The translations under genes and the position numbers were made by a program. This document shows positions 1 to 7,856 of a stretch of 15,387 nucleotides of DNA, piece after piece. The notes under the pieces were generated by a model. That model did no database searches. It was not told where the DNA came from and saw only the letters and a list, made by a program, of their open reading frames with translations. This DNA is from JADDRA01 sp051005375 (GTDB lineage Bacteria > Actinomycetota > Acidimicrobiia > Acidimicrobiales > CADCSY01), in contig JBPCJK010000191.1 in NCBI GenBank assembly GCA_051005375.1, positions 1 to 15,387 on the forward strand, written 5' to 3'. Each line of letters starts with the position of its first letter. Position 1 is the stretch's first letter.

Positions 1-528
1 GAACAACGACTTCTGCAGCGCTCTTCTTCCCCGGTGGAGCCGCGACATGACGGTTCCGATCGGGATGTCGAGGATCTCGGCGATCTCCTTGTACTGAAAT
101 CCCTCGACGTCGGCCAGCAGCACTGCCATGCAGAACTGCTTGGGGAGGGCCTCGAGGGCCGCCTTCACCTCGCTCTCGGGGATCTGCTCGAGGACCTCGT
201 CCTCGGCGCTGCGGCCGGCCTGGGCGCCCTCGAGACCCCCCAGGCGCCGGTACAGGTAGAGATCCTCGACGTCTTCGAGGTTGCTCTCCTCGGGCCGCCG
301 CTTCTTGGCCCTGTAGATGTTGATGAAGGTGTTGGTCAGGATCCGGTAGAGCCAGGCCCGCAGGTTCGTGCCCTCCTGGAAGCCGCCAAAGGCGCGAAAG
401 GCTTTGAGGTAGGTCTCCTGCACCAGATCCTCGGCGTCGGCCTTGTTCCTCGTCATCCGCATGGCGGCGGCGTAGAGCGAGGGCATGTGCTCCATCGCCT
501 GCTCGGCGAAGGTCGCCTGGTCCGCCAT
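1..528 (-). CDS. sigH: ECF sigma factor, SigH/SigR (ECF12) type, partial: C-terminus beyond the window
   Basis: Translating the minus strand from ATG at 528 gives 176 residues open to base 1. The protein lacks its last few tens of residues; family members are about 200-220 aa. Region 2 is clear: a DAEDLVQETYLKAFRAF helix near residues 31-47 and NLRAWLYRILTNTFIN near 55-70, followed by the basic YRAKKRRPE stretch typical of the SigH/SigR/RpoE group. Region 4 runs from about 120, with ALPKQFCMAVLLADVEGF and the helix-turn-helix IGTVMSRLHRGRRALQ at 157-172. Family members direct thiol-oxidative and heat stress responses and are held by a zinc anti-sigma factor (RsrA/RshA), normally encoded just downstream, which here would be outside the window. 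The gene lies 18 bases after the stop of a second sigma factor gene on the same strand, so co-transcription is likely. The ribosome site upstream is weak, which fits reinitiation or coupling. The SigH-group assignment rests on motif likeness only. Confidence 0.9.
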   Translation of the reverse strand, partial: MADQATFAEQAMEHMPSLYAAAMRMTRNKADAEDLVQETYLKAFRAFGGFQEGTNLRAWLYRILTNTFINIYRAKKRRPEESNLEDVEDLYLYRRLGGLEGAQAGRSAEDEVLEQIPESEVKAALEALPKQFCMAVLLADVEGFQYKEIAEILDIPIGTVMSRLHRGRRALQKSLF

Positions 529-546
529 CGCTTGAGAGCCTGTCTT

Positions 547-1497
<951 letters not shown>

Positions 1498-1540
1498 GCG
1501 CTAGCAACCCTTCATCAGGCGGCAGGAAGGTCGGAGGGCC

Positions 1541-1546
1541 AGTCTA
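1541..1546 (-). promoter_or_regulatory. Candidate -10 box (TAGACT) for the sigma factor pair
   Basis: On the minus strand TAGACT fits the actinobacterial TANNNT -10 pattern and lies 44 bases before the ATG at 1497, giving a predicted leader of about 35-40 bases with a ribosome site. No convincing -35 is visible; the sequence at about that distance is purine-rich AAGGAA. The call rests on motif and position alone. Confidence 0.4.
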
Positions 1547-1583
1547 AGCCCGGACGCCGGCATTTCCTTCCGCCCATCCCACC

Positions 1584-1589
1584 TAGCCT
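1584..1589 (+). promoter_or_regulatory. Leaderless promoter -10 box TAGCCT for the DUF2207 gene
   Basis: TAGCCT is followed by exactly six bases (GGCCGG) and then ATG at 1596. This places the box at -12 to -7 if transcription begins on the A of the start codon, the standard geometry of actinobacterial leaderless genes. No Shine-Dalgarno sequence precedes the ATG, which agrees. The same arrangement recurs on the minus strand at 6959-6964. Confidence 0.6.
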
Positions 1590-1595
1590 GGCCGG

Positions 1596-3416
1596 ATGCC
1601 TCATCGTCGCGCAACGGTCCTGGTGTGGGCCCTCGTCATGGCCCTGATCGCCGTCCTCGGGGCCACCGCCGGTCGGGCCGGCGCTCAGGCCGGCGGCGAG
1701 CGCATCACCGGCTACGACGTGGACATCACCGTCGAGGACCAGGGGTCGATCCTGGTGGAAGAGACCATCGACTACGACTTCGGAACCTCCGATCGCCACG
1801 GCATCTTCCGCAACATCCCCGTGCGGACCCGTTACGACGACGTCAAGCAGGGCTACGACCGGGTCTACCCCCTGGAGGTGGTGTCGGTGACCGGCTCGCC
1901 CGGCACGCCCGTCGAGACCGAGACCGAATCTGACGGCGACGACATCGAGCTCAAGATCGGCGATCCCGACAAGACCATCACCGGCGAGCACACCTACGTC
2001 ATCGCCTACCGGGTCAAGGGCGTGCTCAACGCCTTTCCCGACCACGTGGAGCTCTTCTGGAACACCGTCGGCGCGGGCTGGCCAGTGCCCGTGGAAGCGC
2101 CCCGGGTGCGGGTTGAGACATCAGGGGCGATCGGCCGGGTGGTGTGCTTCGCCGGTCCCGAGCGCTCCACCACGCCCTGTTCCGAGTCTGCCGTCGAGGG
2201 CTCCACTGCCACCTTCGGCGACGGCCGGCTGGCGCCTAACGAGGCGTTCACGGTGGTGGTGGCGCTCCCCCCCGACGCGGTGCCCCCGCCCGTGCCCATC
2301 CTCGAACAACGATGGAGCCTGGCCCGGTCCTTCTCCCTGACCCCGTTCACCGTCGCCGGCTCCCTGGCCCTGTTGGCCGTGGTCGTCGCCTGGTTCGCAA
2401 CCCTGGTGTGGCGGACGGGCCGGGACCGGCGCTGGGTGGGTTCCGAGACCGACGTCGCCTTCGGGAACGTCGGCGGGGAGGAACAGTCGGTCCCGTTGTT
2501 GGAGCACCACCGCCCACCGGTCGAGTTCGTCCCCCCCGACGGTGTGCGCCCCGGCCAGGTCGGCACGCTCATCGACGAGGTGGCCAACCCGATCGACGTC
2601 ACCGCCACCATCATCGACCTGGCCGTGCGCGGCTACCTGCGCATCGAGGAGGTACCCGGCGAGGGCTGGCGGGCCAAGCCTGACTGGGAGCTCGTCGAGC
2701 TCAAGCCGGCCGAGGGCCTGCTCCCCTACGAGAGCCAGCTGCTCGGCGCCCTCTTCCGCGACGGTTCGCCGGTCCGCCTGTCAGGGCTGCGCCAGCACTT
2801 CTCCTCTCGGTTGCACAAGGTCGAGGACGCCCTCTACGACGACGTCGTCGACCAGGGGTGGTTCGCCGGCCGGCCTGACCGGATCCGCCACCGGTGGACC
2901 GCCATCGGCGCCGCCGTGGCCGTCGCCGGAGGCGTGCTCGTGGCCCTCACCGCCGCCTGGACCGAGTGGGCGCTCCTCCCGCTCCCCCTCCTGGTCATCG
3001 GGCTGTTGCTGATGGCCGGCGCTCGATCGATGCCCAGGCGCACGGCCAAGGGCACGGGGACGCTGCGGCGGGCGCTCGGCTTCCGCCGCCTGATCGAGGA
3101 GTCCGAAGCCGAGCGGGCCCGCTTCGCCGAACAGCAGCAACTGTTCTCGGAGTACCTCCCCTATGCGGTGGTCTTCGGCTGCACCGACAAGTGGGCCAAG
3201 GCGTTCGCCGGCCTCGACGGCACCCTGCCGGTAACCGGCTGGTACGTCTCGCCCCACCCGTTCACCTACTACGGCTTCTCCCAGTCGATCGACGGCTTCT
3301 CGACGACGACGGCCGGCAGCCTCACCTCCACCCCGGCGGGTTCGGGCACCAGTGGCTTCAGCGGCGGTGGCTTCTCCGGCGGCGGAGCGGGAGGGGGCGG
3401 GGGCGGCTCCTGGTAA
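1596..3416 (+). CDS. DUF2207 family membrane protein with glycine-rich C-terminus
   Basis: This 606-residue protein has an N-terminal signal sequence: basic MPHRR, a hydrophobic core at 7-24 and a likely cut near AGA-QA at about 30. An extracytoplasmic beta-rich DUF2207 domain covers about 36-230 (ITGYDVDITVEDQGSILVEE, then HGIFRNIPVRTRYDD). Transmembrane segments lie at about 251-272, 434-453 and 457-475. Between the first and second is a cytoplasmic winged-helix-like part (IDEVANPIDVTATIIDLAVRGYL, about 326-348). The tail after residue 575 is Ser/Gly-rich and ends in GGG repeats followed by SW, a hallmark of the DUF2207/YciQ-like family. The biochemical role of the family is unknown; an envelope function is inferred from topology. 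The start is supported by the TAGCCT box six bases upstream. The gene stands alone between a divergent sigma operon and a decayed gene. Confidence 0.88.
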   Translation: MPHRRATVLVWALVMALIAVLGATAGRAGAQAGGERITGYDVDITVEDQGSILVEETIDYDFGTSDRHGIFRNIPVRTRYDDVKQGYDRVYPLEVVSVTGSPGTPVETETESDGDDIELKIGDPDKTITGEHTYVIAYRVKGVLNAFPDHVELFWNTVGAGWPVPVEAPRVRVETSGAIGRVVCFAGPERSTTPCSESAVEGSTATFGDGRLAPNEAFTVVVALPPDAVPPPVPILEQRWSLARSFSLTPFTVAGSLALLAVVVAWFATLVWRTGRDRRWVGSETDVAFGNVGGEEQSVPLLEHHRPPVEFVPPDGVRPGQVGTLIDEVANPIDVTATIIDLAVRGYLRIEEVPGEGWRAKPDWELVELKPAEGLLPYESQLLGALFRDGSPVRLSGLRQHFSSRLHKVEDALYDDVVDQGWFAGRPDRIRHRWTAIGAAVAVAGGVLVALTAAWTEWALLPLPLLVIGLLLMAGARSMPRRTAKGTGTLRRALGFRRLIEESEAERARFAEQQQLFSEYLPYAVVFGCTDKWAKAFAGLDGTLPVTGWYVSPHPFTYYGFSQSIDGFSTTTAGSLTSTPAGSGTSGFSGGGFSGGGAGGGGGGSW

Positions 3417-3462
3417 GAGCGTTCGCTTCCGGCCAACCCGGCGCACCCCTGGCTCCGAACAC

Positions 3463-3494
3463 CAGGTTGCAACCCGAGTTGAAACGGTTGCCTG
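3463..3494 (+). terminator. Possible hairpin terminator after the DUF2207 gene
   Basis: An inverted repeat pairs CAGG (3463-3466) plus CAACC (3470-3474) with GGTTG (3486-3490) plus CCTG (3491-3494), leaving a three-base bulge and an 11-base loop. It lies about 50 bases after the stop of the DUF2207 gene. No T-run follows, as is common in high-GC actinobacteria, so termination is only inferred. It also overlaps the possible start of the decayed gene that follows. Confidence 0.3.
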
Positions 3495-3843
3495 AAGAAG
3501 GCCCTCATGGACATGCCCATCGCCTGCCCGACGACAACGAACGGCCGCCCCCCGTCGTCACCCGCCGGCGGCTGCTGGGCTGGGCGGGAGCAGGCATGGC
3601 CGGGCTCGCCCTGGCCGGTTGTGGTGATTCGGGTGACGACACCGCCGCTCCGGTCCCGGAGCCCTCGTCGCCCCCAGGCACAGCGCCATCGTTCGACGGA
3701 CGAACCGTACCGTGGCCCTGTATGCCAAGAACCACGCCGGTGCCCTGGAGCGGGGCGACGTGGACGCCTACATCGGCACCGAGCCCCCTGTGACCACCAG
3801 CGTGGTGTCCGGCGTCGGAACGCCTGGAGGGACCACCGGGTGA
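3488..3843 (+). pseudogene. Decayed lipoprotein gene, probably a solute-binding protein remnant
   Basis: One frame reads a twin-arginine/lipoprotein leader: RRRLLGWAGAGMAGLALAGC, lipobox ALAGC with the cysteine codon near 3619-3621, then an acidic Gly/Pro/Ser linker ending SFDGR. The frame then breaks where ACCGT is tandemly duplicated (3704-3708 and 3709-3713). Removing one copy joins SFDGRTV to a second frame reading TVALYAKNHAGALERGDVDA and then YIGTEPPVTTSVVSGVG, with a stop at 3841. The ALERGDVDAYIGTEP segment resembles the AALxxGxVDA(x)xxxEP region of NrtA/SsuA-type ABC substrate-binding proteins. The whole reading is only about 118 codons against the usual 300 or so, so most of the body has been lost. 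No in-frame ATG or GTG precedes the leader; TTG at 3488 is the only reasonable start, which may itself reflect decay. The lipoprotein character is fairly sure; the substrate-binding call is tentative. Confidence 0.6.
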
Positions 3844-4210
3844 TCGGCGGTGGGTGGTGCCCGCCGGCCCCGCCAACCCCGCCAGCCCGCCAGCCCCGCC
3901 AGCCCCGGTGGTCCCGGTGGTCCCGCCCGTCCCCATCCGCCGCAGACAGCCCAACAGGGCGAGGGCGCCCCACCCTCTTCGGTGATCCGGCGGCGTGAGA
4001 GGGCGCGCCGATGTGCGCACCGGTGAGATCGACAGGAGGGGCGGCGGCGGCTCGGGGGCAGGGGCGGCGAACCCAAGACGGCTTTGCCTGTTCACGCAGC
4101 CTCGTACCAGCAACCGGTGAACGAGTGCCCCGGGACGGGTCACGCCTTGGTCGTCAGCCCGTCGCCGCTGAGGACTGGGCGCCCGAACGTTCCACACTGG
4201 TTCCTCCCCC
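3844..4210. other. Gene-free GC-rich spacer with a short-period repeat tract
   Basis: I see no convincing gene on either strand here. From about 3867 to 3926 the sequence is a degenerate 8-9 base repeat built on CCCCGCCAG, passing into two copies of CCCGGTGGT. Read on the minus strand it would give Gly-Ala/Gly-Thr-rich low-complexity peptides, which I take as a by-product of composition. The rest (3930-4210) shows no domain, RNA fold or ribosome site that I can support. The region probably holds the eroded remainder of the gene decayed at 3488-3843 and the upstream control region of the PBP gene. Confidence 0.5.
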
Positions 4211-4216
4211 TAGGCT
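4211..4216 (+). promoter_or_regulatory. Candidate -10 box (TAGGCT) for the PBP gene
   Basis: TAGGCT fits TANNNT and is followed seven bases later by GTG at 4224, which opens a 12-codon ORF running into the PBP start. Transcription is predicted to begin at about 4222-4224. An 8-bp perfect palindrome, GAACGTTC (4185-4192), lies in the -35 region and might bind a regulator. Confidence 0.45.
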
Positions 4217-4223
4217 GCCTTCC

Positions 4224-4262
4224 GTGCCCGCTCTTCGCCCCCTCGTAGCCAGGAGCCGATGA
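4224..4262 (+). CDS. Possible 12-residue leader peptide overlapping the PBP start
   Basis: GTG at 4224 reads 12 codons (MPALRPLVARSR) to TGA at 4260-4262, which overlaps both candidate PBP start codons (ATG 4259, ATG 4262). If the transcript starts at about 4224 as the TAGGCT box suggests, this would be a leaderless upstream ORF translationally coupled to the PBP gene. It has two arginine codons just before the stop. It may equally be chance; there is no conservation evidence in the window. Confidence 0.25.
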   Translation: MPALRPLVARSR

Positions 4263-6502
4263 TGGACGGTCGAAGGGCCTTGGTGTGGGCCACCATCGCC
4301 CTGCTCACCCTCGCCTTGCTGGCGCCCCTCGGGGTATCCGGCATCGTGGCCTCCTCGCTGCTGTACCCGCCCCCGCTCGACCAGCTGCCTGACCCCCGGC
4401 CTCCGGGCGGCAGCCAGCTGAGCCGGGTCTTCGACGTCAACGGCAAGGAGATCGCCGTCTTCCGGGAGTTCGACCAGCGGGTGCCGCTCCAGCCCGGCGA
4501 CATCCCCCTCGTGCTCAAGCAGGCAGTCATCTCCATGGAGGACCAGTCCTTCTACAGCAACGGTGGGCTCGACATCTCGGGCACGTTGCGGGCTCTGCTG
4601 GCCAACATCCAGGGCCGCCAGATCGAACAGGGTGGCTCCACCATCACCCAGCAGTACGTCAAGAACGCCTACGTGGGGACCGAACGCACCCTCGAGCGCA
4701 AGGTCAAGGAGGCGGTGCTCTCCCGCCAGCTCAACCGCTTGGTCGACAAGGACGAGATCCTGTTCAACTACCTCGACGCCGTCTACCTGGGCGAAGGCGC
4801 CATCGGCGTGGGGGCGGCGTCGATGTCGTACTTCCGCAAGCCCGTCAAGGACCTCACCCTCTCCGAGGCCGCCCTGCTGGCGGGCCTGATCCCCGCCCCA
4901 AGTCGCTACGAGCCCCGAGGCAGCCCCGAGTCGGCCGAGGACCGTCGGGTCGTCGTGCTCGACACCATGCTCGGGCAGGGCTACATCACCCCCGAGGAAC
5001 ATGACGAGGCAGTCAGCCAGCGGGTGTGGCTGACCACCAAGGGCCAGGCACCGCGGGCGGCCACCCTCGTCTACCCCACCCAGGACGAGGTCACCCAGTA
5101 CCCCTACTTCGTGGACTACGTGCGCCGTTACCTCGAGTCCAAGTACGGCCAGCAGGTCTACGCCGGTGGCCTGGAGGTGCAGACCACCCTCGATCCCCGC
5201 ATCCAGGACCTGGCCGAGAAGACGGTGGCCGACGCCCTCGGTGGTACCCAGCCGCCCATCGAGATGGCCCTGGCCAGCGTCGAGCCCAAGACCGGGTTCC
5301 TCAAGGCCATGGTTGGCGGCCGCGACTTCTCCGCTCCCGATGGCCAGGTCAACCTGGCCCTGGGCAAGTGCGCCTACCCCACCGACGACGTCAAGGACAA
5401 GGTCGATGTGGCCGCCAGCTGCTGGAACCCCGAGAGCACCGTGGTCGAAGGCGGGGGCACCGGCCGACAACCAGGCTCGTCGTGGAAGCCGTTCGTGCTG
5501 GCCACCGCCCTCGACAAGGGGATCCCCGACACCAAGGTCTACTCCGCCCCGGGCACGTACCGCTATCCCAACTGCACCGGCGACCAGTGCGAGGTCAACA
5601 ACTACGAGGGGTCCTCGGGAGGCAGCGTCACCCTGCGCACCGCCACCGAGAAGTCCTACAACACCGTCTACGCCCAGGTCATCCAAGACACCGGAGTCCC
5701 CGAGGTGGCGGAGATGGCCAAGAAGCTGGGCATCAGCTCGGCGTGGGTGGCCAGCCCCGAGAAGCAGGGCTACAGCTACGCCCTCGGGGTGCAGGAGGTG
5801 TCGCCCCTCGACATGGCCTCGGCCTACGGGGTGTTCGCCAACAGCGGCCTGCGCCAGCCCGCCACCCCGGTGCTGTGGGTGAAGGACGCCAAGGGGACGT
5901 ACCTGGAGGACAACCGCGACCGCCAACCCGAGCGTGCCCTCGACGAGCAGGTGGCTTACAACGTCACCGACATCCTCAAGGGGGTGATCACCGAGGGAAC
6001 CGGCACCGCCGCCGACATCGGCCGGCCGGCTGCGGGCAAGACCGGCACTGCCCAGGAGTGGCGCGACGCCTGGTTCATCGGCTTCACCCCGGAGCTGTCG
6101 ACGGCGGTGTGGATCGGCAACAAGACCAAGCCCACGTCGCTGTTCAACATCAAGGGGGTGGCCCGGGTCACCGGCGGCTCCATCCCGGCGGCTACGTGGA
6201 AGGCGTTCATGACCGAGGCGCTCAAGGACGTGCCCCCCAGCGACTTCACCAAGCCTCCCCCGCCGCCGCCTCCCCCGGCGCCACCGCCTCCCCCACCTAC
6301 GAGCTTCATCCCGGTCCCCGTCCCCCCAACGACTTCGACGCCGGAGGTAACCGAACCTCCCACCACGGCCACGACGCGGGTCCCGTACATGCCACCCACC
6401 ACCCGCCCGAGGCCCACGACCACCTTCAGGCCGAGCCCGGGCGGGCGCACGACCACCACCCTCCCTCGCCCCACCGTGCCCACGACCGCGAAGCTGCCGT
6501 AG
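4262..6502 (+). CDS. Class A penicillin-binding protein (bifunctional peptidoglycan glycosyltransferase/transpeptidase)
   Basis: The protein is 746-747 residues (numbering here from ATG 4259). It has a short cytoplasmic head, a membrane anchor at about 8-35 and then a GT51 glycosyltransferase domain with all five motifs: EDQSF with catalytic Glu94, GGSTITQQYVKN (125-136), RKVKEAVLSRQL (147-158), KDEILFNYLDAVYLGEG (164-180) and LSEAALLAGLIPAPSRY (201-217). The transpeptidase domain has SSWK (nucleophile Ser407, Lys410), SYN (466-468) and KTGT (594-597). Residues 665-747 are a Pro-run then Pro/Thr-rich tail, probably wall-spanning. It polymerises lipid II glycan chains and cross-links stem peptides outside the membrane. 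Unusual points are Asn101 in place of the usual motif-1 histidine, and a roughly 30-residue insertion with two cysteines just before SSWK. AGGAG at 4251-4255 is six bases from ATG 4262 and three from ATG 4259, so I prefer 4262. Confidence 0.95.
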   Translation: MDGRRALVWATIALLTLALLAPLGVSGIVASSLLYPPPLDQLPDPRPPGGSQLSRVFDVNGKEIAVFREFDQRVPLQPGDIPLVLKQAVISMEDQSFYSNGGLDISGTLRALLANIQGRQIEQGGSTITQQYVKNAYVGTERTLERKVKEAVLSRQLNRLVDKDEILFNYLDAVYLGEGAIGVGAASMSYFRKPVKDLTLSEAALLAGLIPAPSRYEPRGSPESAEDRRVVVLDTMLGQGYITPEEHDEAVSQRVWLTTKGQAPRAATLVYPTQDEVTQYPYFVDYVRRYLESKYGQQVYAGGLEVQTTLDPRIQDLAEKTVADALGGTQPPIEMALASVEPKTGFLKAMVGGRDFSAPDGQVNLALGKCAYPTDDVKDKVDVAASCWNPESTVVEGGGTGRQPGSSWKPFVLATALDKGIPDTKVYSAPGTYRYPNCTGDQCEVNNYEGSSGGSVTLRTATEKSYNTVYAQVIQDTGVPEVAEMAKKLGISSAWVASPEKQGYSYALGVQEVSPLDMASAYGVFANSGLRQPATPVLWVKDAKGTYLEDNRDRQPERALDEQVAYNVTDILKGVITEGTGTAADIGRPAAGKTGTAQEWRDAWFIGFTPELSTAVWIGNKTKPTSLFNIKGVARVTGGSIPAATWKAFMTEALKDVPPSDFTKPPPPPPPPAPPPPPPTSFIPVPVPPTTSTPEVTEPPTTATTRVPYMPPTTRPRPTTTFRPSPGGRTTTTLPRPTVPTTAKLP

Positions 6503-6568
6503 GGGAAATCGCAAACCCTGAGCCCGGACCACCTCGTGACGTCGTCGTCGGCCACCCCTACCGCAAGC

Positions 6569-6597
6569 TCGCCGTCGGACCTCCGGTTCGACGGCGA
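6569..6597. terminator. Hairpin between convergent PBP and small hypothetical gene
   Basis: A perfect 9-bp inverted repeat, TCGCCGTCG (6569-6577) and CGACGGCGA (6589-6597), has an 11-base loop. It lies between the PBP stop and the 3' end of the convergent gene ending at 6602, so it could end transcription both ways. No flanking T-run is present. Confidence 0.5.
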
Positions 6598-6601
6598 CCC
6601 T

Positions 6602-6952
6602 CTAGCCGGCGGCCTGGGTGATGGCAGACCGGGCGGTGGTGACGTCGGTCGACCACAGCTGCCAGCGGGCGCCCATGAGGCCCAGCCGATGGATGGTGAC
6701 AGCCTCGACCGGGGCATCCATGTCGGCCTCGACGACGACCAGGCCGGTGGCGCCCAATGCCTCGGCCAGCGCTCCTGCCAGCGCCGGCTGGGTGCTCTCG
6801 TCCAGACGGACCAGGCAGGTCGAGGGGCCCAGCCACAGCGCCGCCGGCCACCACCCGTCCACGGTCAAGGCGTCGCCGTCGACAGCCAGGTCGGGATCGC
6901 CGGGCACCGGTCCCCGGTTGACGAACCCGAGCACCACCTCGTCGCCGGACAT
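6602..6952 (-). CDS. Small hypothetical protein, 116 aa
   Basis: I do not recognise a family. The 116 residues start MSGDEVVLGFVNRGPVPGDP, followed by an acidic stretch, a WW pair (35-36) and a Leu/Val/Ala-rich second half (LAEALGATGLVVVEADM and so on). There is no signal peptide, membrane segment or cysteine cluster, so it is probably a small soluble cytoplasmic protein. That it is real is supported mainly by its promoter: TAGCCT lies exactly six bases before the ATG on the minus strand, and there is no ribosome site, matching the leaderless geometry seen for the DUF2207 gene. It is convergent with the PBP gene and has 80 bases between its start and the stop of the amidotransferase gene upstream, so it is probably transcribed on its own. 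Confidence 0.6.
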   Translation of the reverse strand: MSGDEVVLGFVNRGPVPGDPDLAVDGDALTVDGWWPAALWLGPSTCLVRLDESTQPALAGALAEALGATGLVVVEADMDAPVEAVTIHRLGLMGARWQLWSTDVTTARSAITQAAG

Positions 6953-6958
6953 GACCGA

Positions 6959-6964
6959 AGGCTA
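6959..6964 (-). promoter_or_regulatory. Leaderless promoter -10 box TAGCCT for the 116-aa gene
   Basis: On the minus strand the order is TAGCCT, six bases, ATG (6952). The hexamer and spacing are identical to the DUF2207 gene promoter at 1584-1589, with unrelated flanking sequence. Confidence 0.6.
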
Positions 6965-7032
6965 GTCAGCGTGGACCGTCGGCCACTCCCGCCGCGCAGG
7001 CGGCCACTCTGGCTGGCGACGCCGGCAGGTGG

Positions 7033-7848
7033 TCAGGGCGAAGACCGTCCGGCTCCGCCGGTCGTTCGAAGCGCAGCCAACTCATCGGGCGACCTCCGGT
7101 TGCACGATGTTGTGCGTCGGGCCTCACGGGCGAAGGCGTCGAAGAGCGCCTGCTGGGTGAAGTCGTGGGCGGCAGTCACCTCGGGGTGCCACTGGACCGC
7201 CACCAACCAACCCTCCTCACCAGCGGGCTCAAGCGCCTCGACCAGGCCGTCGTCGCTCCAGCCCACGGCCACCAGGCCTTCGCCCACCCGCTCGATCCCC
7301 TGGTGGTGGACCGACGTGCAGGTCGACAACCGGTGGGCTCCCACCGCCTCGGCCAGGCGGCTCCCCGAGGCCACCTCCACGGCGTGGGTGACGAGCACCC
7401 CCGAGGTGGGGTCGCCATGGGCGCCCCGGCCGAGGGCGCCGGGAAGGTGCTGGTGCAGCGAGCCTCCCCGAGCCACGTCGACGACCTGGGCGCCTCGGCA
7501 GATGGCCAGGGTGGGCAGGCCCGAGGTCAGCGCCGCCTCAGCCAGACCCAACTCAAAGGCATCGCGCTCGGGGTCGACGCCGTACACCCGCTCGTCTCGC
7601 TCCAGGGCGTAGTACCTGGGGTCGAGATCGCCACCCCCGGTGAGCACCAGGCCGGCGAAGGGCTCCAAGACCTCCTCAGGCCGCCCTCCATCGCCCACGA
7701 GGATCACCGGACGGGTCCCAGCCCGACGCAGGGCGTGCAGGTAGTGCTCGCCCACGGCATATCCACCCCCGGACCAGCCCTGGACACGGCCGGGGTCGAG
7801 GTAGGCGGCTGGCACCGCCACCAACGGGACGTGGAGGGACGCCTCCAT
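7033..7848 (-). CDS. Class I glutamine amidotransferase-like hydrolase (peptidase C26, PuuD/gamma-Glu-GABA hydrolase type)
   Basis: The product is 271 residues from ATG at 7848. The N-terminal strand VPLVAVPAAY and LVLTGGGDLDPRYY (67-80) are typical of the PuuD-like C26 family. The nucleophile elbow is AICRGAQVVDVARGGSLHQ, with Cys117 and the Arg-Gly after it as in the GICRGMQ motif. HHQ at 181-183 and QWHPE, with His221 and Glu223, complete the triad. Members hydrolyse gamma-glutamyl amide bonds in the cytoplasm, for example gamma-Glu-GABA in putrescine breakdown; the substrate here is not readable from sequence. The open frame extends upstream into the ybdK-like gene, but ATG 7848 begins where family homology begins and has GAGG six bases upstream, formed partly by the upstream stop codon. 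It starts only 8 bases after the ligase gene, so the two are almost certainly co-translated. The C-terminal 25 residues are polar and probably disordered. Confidence 0.88.
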   Translation of the reverse strand: MEASLHVPLVAVPAAYLDPGRVQGWSGGGYAVGEHYLHALRRAGTRPVILVGDGGRPEEVLEPFAGLVLTGGGDLDPRYYALERDERVYGVDPERDAFELGLAEAALTSGLPTLAICRGAQVVDVARGGSLHQHLPGALGRGAHGDPTSGVLVTHAVEVASGSRLAEAVGAHRLSTCTSVHHQGIERVGEGLVAVGWSDDGLVEALEPAGEEGWLVAVQWHPEVTAAHDFTQQALFDAFAREARRTTSCNRRSPDELAALRTTGGAGRSSP

Positions 7849-7856
7849 CGATCGCC

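Noticed and set aside
3867..3926. Short-period repeat tract considered as a CRISPR array
   Set aside because: Units are 8-9 bases with no spacers of constant length, so it is low-complexity sequence and not a CRISPR array.
3505..4197. A minus-strand frame with Gly-Ala-Gly/Thr repeats resembling a collagen-like protein
   Set aside because: The repeats reflect the short CCCCGCCAG DNA repeat; no strict Gly-X-Y run, signal peptide or ribosome site supports a gene.
4154..6532. A 792-codon open frame on the minus strand opposite the PBP gene
   Set aside because: It mirrors the PBP coding strand, is rich in Gly/Arg/His/Leu low-complexity stretches and has no domain; long antisense frames are expected at this GC content.
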